In this document: in pieces, positions 20,298-24,677 of the stretch
Layout of the letters: each line of letters starts with the position of its first letter
How positions within the stretch are numbered: position 1 is the stretch's first letter
Source of the DNA: Gnetum montanum
Taxonomy: Eukaryota > Streptophyta > Gnetopsida > Gnetales > Gnetaceae
DNA length: 24,677 nucleotides
Direction: 5' to 3'
Assembly (NCBI GenBank): GCA_015680685.1
Contig: MNCI01029993.1
Location: 175,990 to 200,666, forward strand
Translations under genes and position numbers: made by a program
The notes under the pieces: model-generated
What the model saw: only the letters and a program-made list of their open reading frames with translations
Databases searched by the model: none
What the model was told of the DNA's origin: nothing

Positions 20298-21990
20298 ATG
20301 GATGAGTATAAGCACAATAAACTAGTAGAATATTTGATCATTAGAGATGAAATTCAAGCAATGACAAGTGTTAAAGTTTAGCTAAAGCAAAACATGCTAG
20401 ACTACCTAGTGAATCATCCTAATATTAATGTGAGTAGAAATTATCAATTTCAAAATAAACATAATGAGGGAGGTGGTGACATCGGCTTTCATGATCATGA
20501 TGAAGAGGAGCATCCCCATGTTTCACTACCTTCGAATCCTTCTTACCAACTTACCATGCTCCCTCAAAGTCTTATTTTGTAGCATGTGAATCTAATTAGT
20601 TCTATTAATTCATTTTTCATGTTTCTAACTATTGATCCTACAACATGTACTATAGCTAATCCCACAGTCATTGCTTCACATGTGATGAACTTACCACTAG
20701 CCTGTATTCTTTTTTCTAGCATGACTATAGTTAATCTTACATCCTCTACACTGATGCAAAATGTTAACCTACCATTAATTCTTTCCAATTCTTATAACAC
20801 AATATTCTTGTTCAATAGTCATGGGTTTCCTTACCTTTTTTCTGATCCTTACACTCTACCCTCCATTGTAACATGACATCATTAGCACCTATGTCCATCA
20901 TGACATCCATTCAGCCAACCTTGCCTCCTATAAACTAGTGTCAGCTGACACTGCTATACCATTTATTCATGGAGTTTCTTTCAAACTAATGTTATTACTT
21001 TAGGATCTTTGTTCTAAATTATAGGTAAATGAGGATTAAATGTAAAAAGATACCATGTTAGATGGAAGCAATTCTACTATTTCTATTGCTAATCTCCTTA
21101 TTGATCCCTTCAACCCATTGATCATACCTTTCCAAGTTTCTAAAGGAATTTCCTTGTAAATATGACCAAGTATAATGGAGAGTTTGATCTCATGAATCAT
21201 GTCATCACCTTTATAATGAATGCACACTATTAGTCAATTATTCCCACACCATATAATATGTTTTTCTAACTTTGTAATTGTGAAAATCATTCAAATGGTA
21301 TAGGCCCCTTTCTCATGACTCAATCACCTCCCTAGAATAGCTCTTCACTATCTTTATGGAGAGGTTTAAATATGATATCACTAAAGATGACACTTTGTAA
21401 GAATTGTTGGAGACCATAAAATCTCATAATAAATATATTTTCAAGTTTATCTCTAAATGGACATCAACAATAATGAAGCTTATCCACTCATTGCCTAATG
21501 ATCAATTGTTAGATATTTTTGAAGGAACAATCAACAATTATATCAGGGGTAAGCTAGTTTATCCTAGGCTACTTAGCATTCATGATGCCATCACTTCTAC
21601 TAAGAACAACGAAGAGGTGGCCATATAATGTAATGACTCATTAACTTCTACAATAAGACCAATAAGAGAACAAAGGAAAAGGCCTCAAAGAATGTAGAAC
21701 AAATACTAGCTTTGGTGAATCAAACTTCATCAACATCCTCATCCACTACCAATAATGTTGAGCAGACTTCATCAAACAAGGCCTAGCAAAGAAAACCTAG
21801 GGATTGATGATGAGAAACGAGGTACCCCTACATTCAACCATATGAATCACAAAGCGTTCATGTGCGATCTGGTCAAATTTCATGGACTTTATCATTTCTG
21901 GTGCACTAGTCTTTTAGGAAGTGAATCTTGCCTTAAGGTTAATCATTGTCTTCCCAATTACACTTGTGACATAAAATGGTATGGTTAAGT
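20298..21990 (+). pseudogene. Ty3/gypsy-type gag, decayed
   Basis: Gag packages retrotransposon RNA. Its N-terminal part reads MDEYKHNKLVEYLIIRDEI (from 20298) and continues past one TAG to an acidic, histidine-rich stretch ending at 20581. The core is clear from about 21150: VNMTKYNGEFDLMNHVITF matches the K(Y/F).G..DP..H...F start of the retrotransposon gag domain. Then come KWY (about 21300), FMERFKYDIT (about 21355), ELLETIKSHNKYIFKFISKW (21400-21457), and LPNDQLLDIFEGTINNYIRG (about 21490-21550). A frameshift follows, and a serine/threonine/glutamine-rich C-terminal part ends near 21905. There are many stops and no protease or pol. It lies downstream of the 17.5-19.9 kb LTR. Confidence 0.7.
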
Positions 21991-21999
21991 GTAATTAAG

Positions 22000-22900
22000 G
22001 TATTTGATTTTTATCATTTTGTATTTTTATTGTTTTGATGCTTAAAAGGAGATAGAGTAATTGGGTTGAGTAATTTACTTTAACTAATTAACTAATGTCT
22101 AACTAATCCTAACATACGGATTCAATCCCACTTTCCGTACACATCCTGAACCCACATATCCATTGCTAGGTGACCAAGTGCTATGCTACTAGGCATGCCA
22201 AGCAATAACGCTTTTGAGATTACCAAGCAAATACGTGTTATGCTCAAAGTGGCCGTACTTATGTGTGTAATCTATCTTGCTTAATTGTCTCATTAACTTA
22301 AATTCTAGAAAACATTTAATAGATAATTGAAAATATTAAATAAATAATCAAAAACATTAAATGCATAAATGAAATAGCTAATCTATCCAAAGTGCTACAA
22401 GGTTCATCAGAAAGCTCATCTTTATTGCTGCACACATTATCGTGCTCAGGTACAACAATGCTCAAATAAAGATTTGCACAATCAATGACTCCTATTGTAG
22501 GCACTCGGGAGAAAAATTCTAACTTTCAAATGAAAAAACTGTAAGATCTTCATTGCAACTACAATATCTCATGTCATAAATGTAGTTGGTAGGTGCATAT
22601 TTATAGCCAAAAACCAACACTGTGTCAACGACGGCTAGTTGATGAGGCCTAATCGATGCAGTGAACCAAAAGTGACTCATCATACCTCCACAACTAAATG
22701 AAAACTCATCCTTGAGGCCTTTTACAAAATTGGAAAGGTATGGGATTATTGACTGACTTTTTGCAAACAAAATAAATTGACTAACTTGACAAAAAATGGA
22801 GTGCTTGGGTGTACAAAGCAACACATTACAAAAAATGACAATGTTCAAGACAGAAAATTGAACACCATGATATAACCCTTGAAAATTAGACAACACATTC
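22000..22900 (-). mobile_element. LTR-like, TATA-containing stretch after the coiled-coil ORF
   Basis: On the minus strand this directly follows the coiled-coil pseudogene. It has a strong TATA box (GCTATAAATATGC, core 22598-22605) about 300 bases in, then AT-rich sequence. A 125-codon frame (22519-22896) runs through it but has no domain I know. One reading is a 3' LTR starting near TGTTGTCTAA (about 22894). Its end is not clear; ACGGA...TCCGT inverted ends (22115-22139) may mark it. No partner copy is in the window. Confidence 0.3.
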
Positions 22901-22944
22901 CTTGATGGTGTGAAGTGTGGTGGAGAAGATTAGATGGTCCCAGG

Positions 22945-24661
22945 TGGTGGTGACTCTTGAGGGTTTGAGGAACCTTCACTGGCTTCACGCATAGGTGATG
23001 GTTGAGATGGCTACAACTATACTGCTACTACTGTAACTTCAAGTGGAAGGCAGAAAGCATCCAAAAATGCTTTGATTTTCTCCTCCTTGCTTCTGGGATC
23101 ATGCATTGTCCATGCAACTTTGTCAATATGGGTTGGAACAAGCACATCCCAGGGACACAGGATTATTGAAAATAACTCCTTCACATTGACGAACTAGACA
23201 GTGAACTATTTGCATTCAATGTTGAATGCCTTAATTATGTCCTTTAGCTTCTAGTAGTCATTCATCTATTTGGCTAGGTTCTTAGTGATTGATCATTAAT
23301 CTTTGAATTGCACTCTGAGAACTGCAAGTTTAGCGTTTGTAGTCTCAAGCTTTTGCTTAGTGTCTTTGTGGTGCTTGAACTCAGCCTCGTATAACATATA
23401 TGAGCTAGCCACTTACTTCTTTAACTTTGATTGTGGCCATCCAGTAGTCAGCATTACTAGGTTTGCATATCAGAGATTGACCAACTCTATATATTCTATC
23501 ATTTCTTCTATTTGCAACTCCTTTAAGTGAATTTCCGCTTTGTTGTAGGCATCAATCCCATCAATGATGGGTTGCCACATTTTTCTTCCTTGTTGGAGTT
23601 GCTGGAGAGCTTCATTCATTTTTGTCTTTGACATCTGAATGTGTTTTTCATTAACTTCCTTCTATAAGCCAACCTGGTCTCTATAGGGATTCTTCACTTT
23701 TTCAAATTTGAGAGCCTCATTCTTCCAAGTGGCGATCTTGATGGTAGACTTCTAATGCAAGGCATGCACTTCATCCATTGATAGATTTCAATTTTCTACA
23801 GCCAATCTTCTTAATTTAGTGTTCACCCTTATAAGCTACTTCTACTATTAATGAATAAATTCTTACATTTGGTCCTTCTAAGCATCAACATTATGTAGGT
23901 GATAATTCTATGCGATCAGGGTTTCATTCTCCTGGTGCATCTATGTCAAGTCCTTCTGAATTGAGTGTGTTTTTACTTCAACTATGGATTGGTTAAAGAT
24001 GGCCATAACTGCCTTCTTCTCAGCCTTCTGGAATTATTCCTAAGTTGTTTGAAAGATTCATCTCCTGTTATTGCTAGGCTAAGGATTGTGGGATCAGTAA
24101 GGCAGGCATGTAGTTCAACAACCTTTGTGGCTAAGCATTGATTTTGTTCTTGAGTTATTTCGACTTGCCCCTTCAAAATGATGCATTTTTTCCTTGCATT
24201 CAGTAACTCCAATTGGGTTGTAGTGATGTCTTCTAAAAAATCAAAGATGTCTAGAGTCAGTTGCCTAGTTCCCACTAGTTTTTCCAACAACTCTTCATGC
24301 TAAGCTATGTTTAACTTTTCGTTGGCCATGCTTGTGGACATTTGCATGTCTTGAAGTGTAGATACATTTGGTATAGATGCCACGGGTACATGTAATGCTT
24401 CAACGACATGGTTAACAACAACTTTAGCCACTGTTTCCTACCCTTGGTGTTGCATTGCTAAGATAGTTGCTGCTTCACCTTCCTCCAAATGCATTGAGAA
24501 GGTGGTAGCATTCCCAGAGATTTTTGAGAATAAATGGTATTGTGATAATGACATCGTCACCTCCTGAGCATTGGGATCTGACCTCATAGGCAACTATGTT
24601 CGTTGGGCAAAGAAAATTGGACCACCCCTCTCCATCTGGCTAACTGTTTAGGCCACCTCAT
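22945..24661 (-). pseudogene. Decayed long ORF for a coiled-coil protein, family unknown
   Basis: A minus-strand frame from about 24661 (MNHLNEVA) can be followed for about 570 codons, with one frameshift near 24020 and about 25 stops. Recognisable stretches include EVTMSLSQYHLFSKISGN (about 24560), HEELLEKLVGTRQLTLDIF (about 24300-24240) and TTQLELLNARKKCIILKGQV. After the shift come KEVNEKHIQMSKTKMNEALQ, WQPIIDGIDAYNKAEIHLKE, YEAEFKHHKDTKQKLETTN and PWDVLVPTHIDKVAWTMHDP (about 23150-23090). A proline/serine tail, NPQESPPPG, closes it. Heptad-like spacing of L, I and V with many E, K and Q suggests long coiled coils. I do not recognise the family. It could be an extra ORF of a plant retrotransposon or a captured host gene. 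The longest stop-free piece is 23982-24290. Confidence 0.55.
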
Positions 24662-24677
24662 TAAGGTGATTCATCGT

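Noticed and set aside
22519-22896. Minus-strand 125-codon frame as a gene
   Set aside because: It has no recognisable domain, contains the TATA box in its coding stretch, and sits in what looks like LTR or flanking DNA.
1-24677. CRISPR array, operon or defence system
   Set aside because: There is no regular repeat-spacer pattern and no prokaryotic gene; introns and plant retrotransposons show this is a plant nuclear locus.

Overview
The window looks like nuclear DNA of a seed plant with a large, repeat-rich genome. It is AT-rich. It has one conserved gene with short GT-AG introns, and the rest is mostly decayed LTR retrotransposons, LINE fragments and tRNA-derived SINEs. The TEs are old: they carry many stops and frameshifts, and one LTR is nested in another. 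This would fit a gymnosperm or another slowly purging plant genome, but nothing here fixes the species.

The only gene I would call functional is a complete mitochondrial HSP70 chaperone on the minus strand. It has five coding exons between 5023 and 7974, predicts 687 aa, and has an N-terminal targeting presequence. A proximal promoter region lies at 7975-8240. Several short tandem duplications (25-80 bp) surround it. One lies in intron 4, one in the promoter, and one duplicates the end of the ORF into the 3' UTR.

Left of the gene (1-5000) are: a minus-strand Ty3/gypsy-type gag scrap at the window edge, a decayed Ty1/copia RNase H domain with a probable 3' LTR, a long-stem foldback at 1830-1977, a dispersed repeat at 2405-2655, and a small copia-like LTR remnant near 3079. 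The dispersed repeat recurs inverted at 9145-9365, on the other side of the gene.

Right of the gene (8240-16870) are: the 3' end of an RTE-like LINE (8450-8965); a minus-strand LTR (9632-14545) split by a plus-strand LTR of the same family (10372-13623); LINE ORF2-like fragments; and a cluster of four tRNA-derived SINE copies (15540-16770).

From 16872 to the end: a clean 576-bp solo LTR with a perfect 5-bp target-site duplication; a third copy of the long LTR family (about 17453-19900) with 33-bp tandem repeats; a decayed gypsy-type gag downstream of it (20298-21990); and on the minus strand a decayed long ORF for a coiled-coil protein (22945-24661), followed by a TATA-containing LTR-like stretch.

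I found no rRNA, functional tRNA, CRISPR array or prokaryotic-type operon. I do not see a convincing new biological system. The most unusual items are the coiled-coil ORF, the very long LTR family with repetitive U3, and the nested LTR pair.
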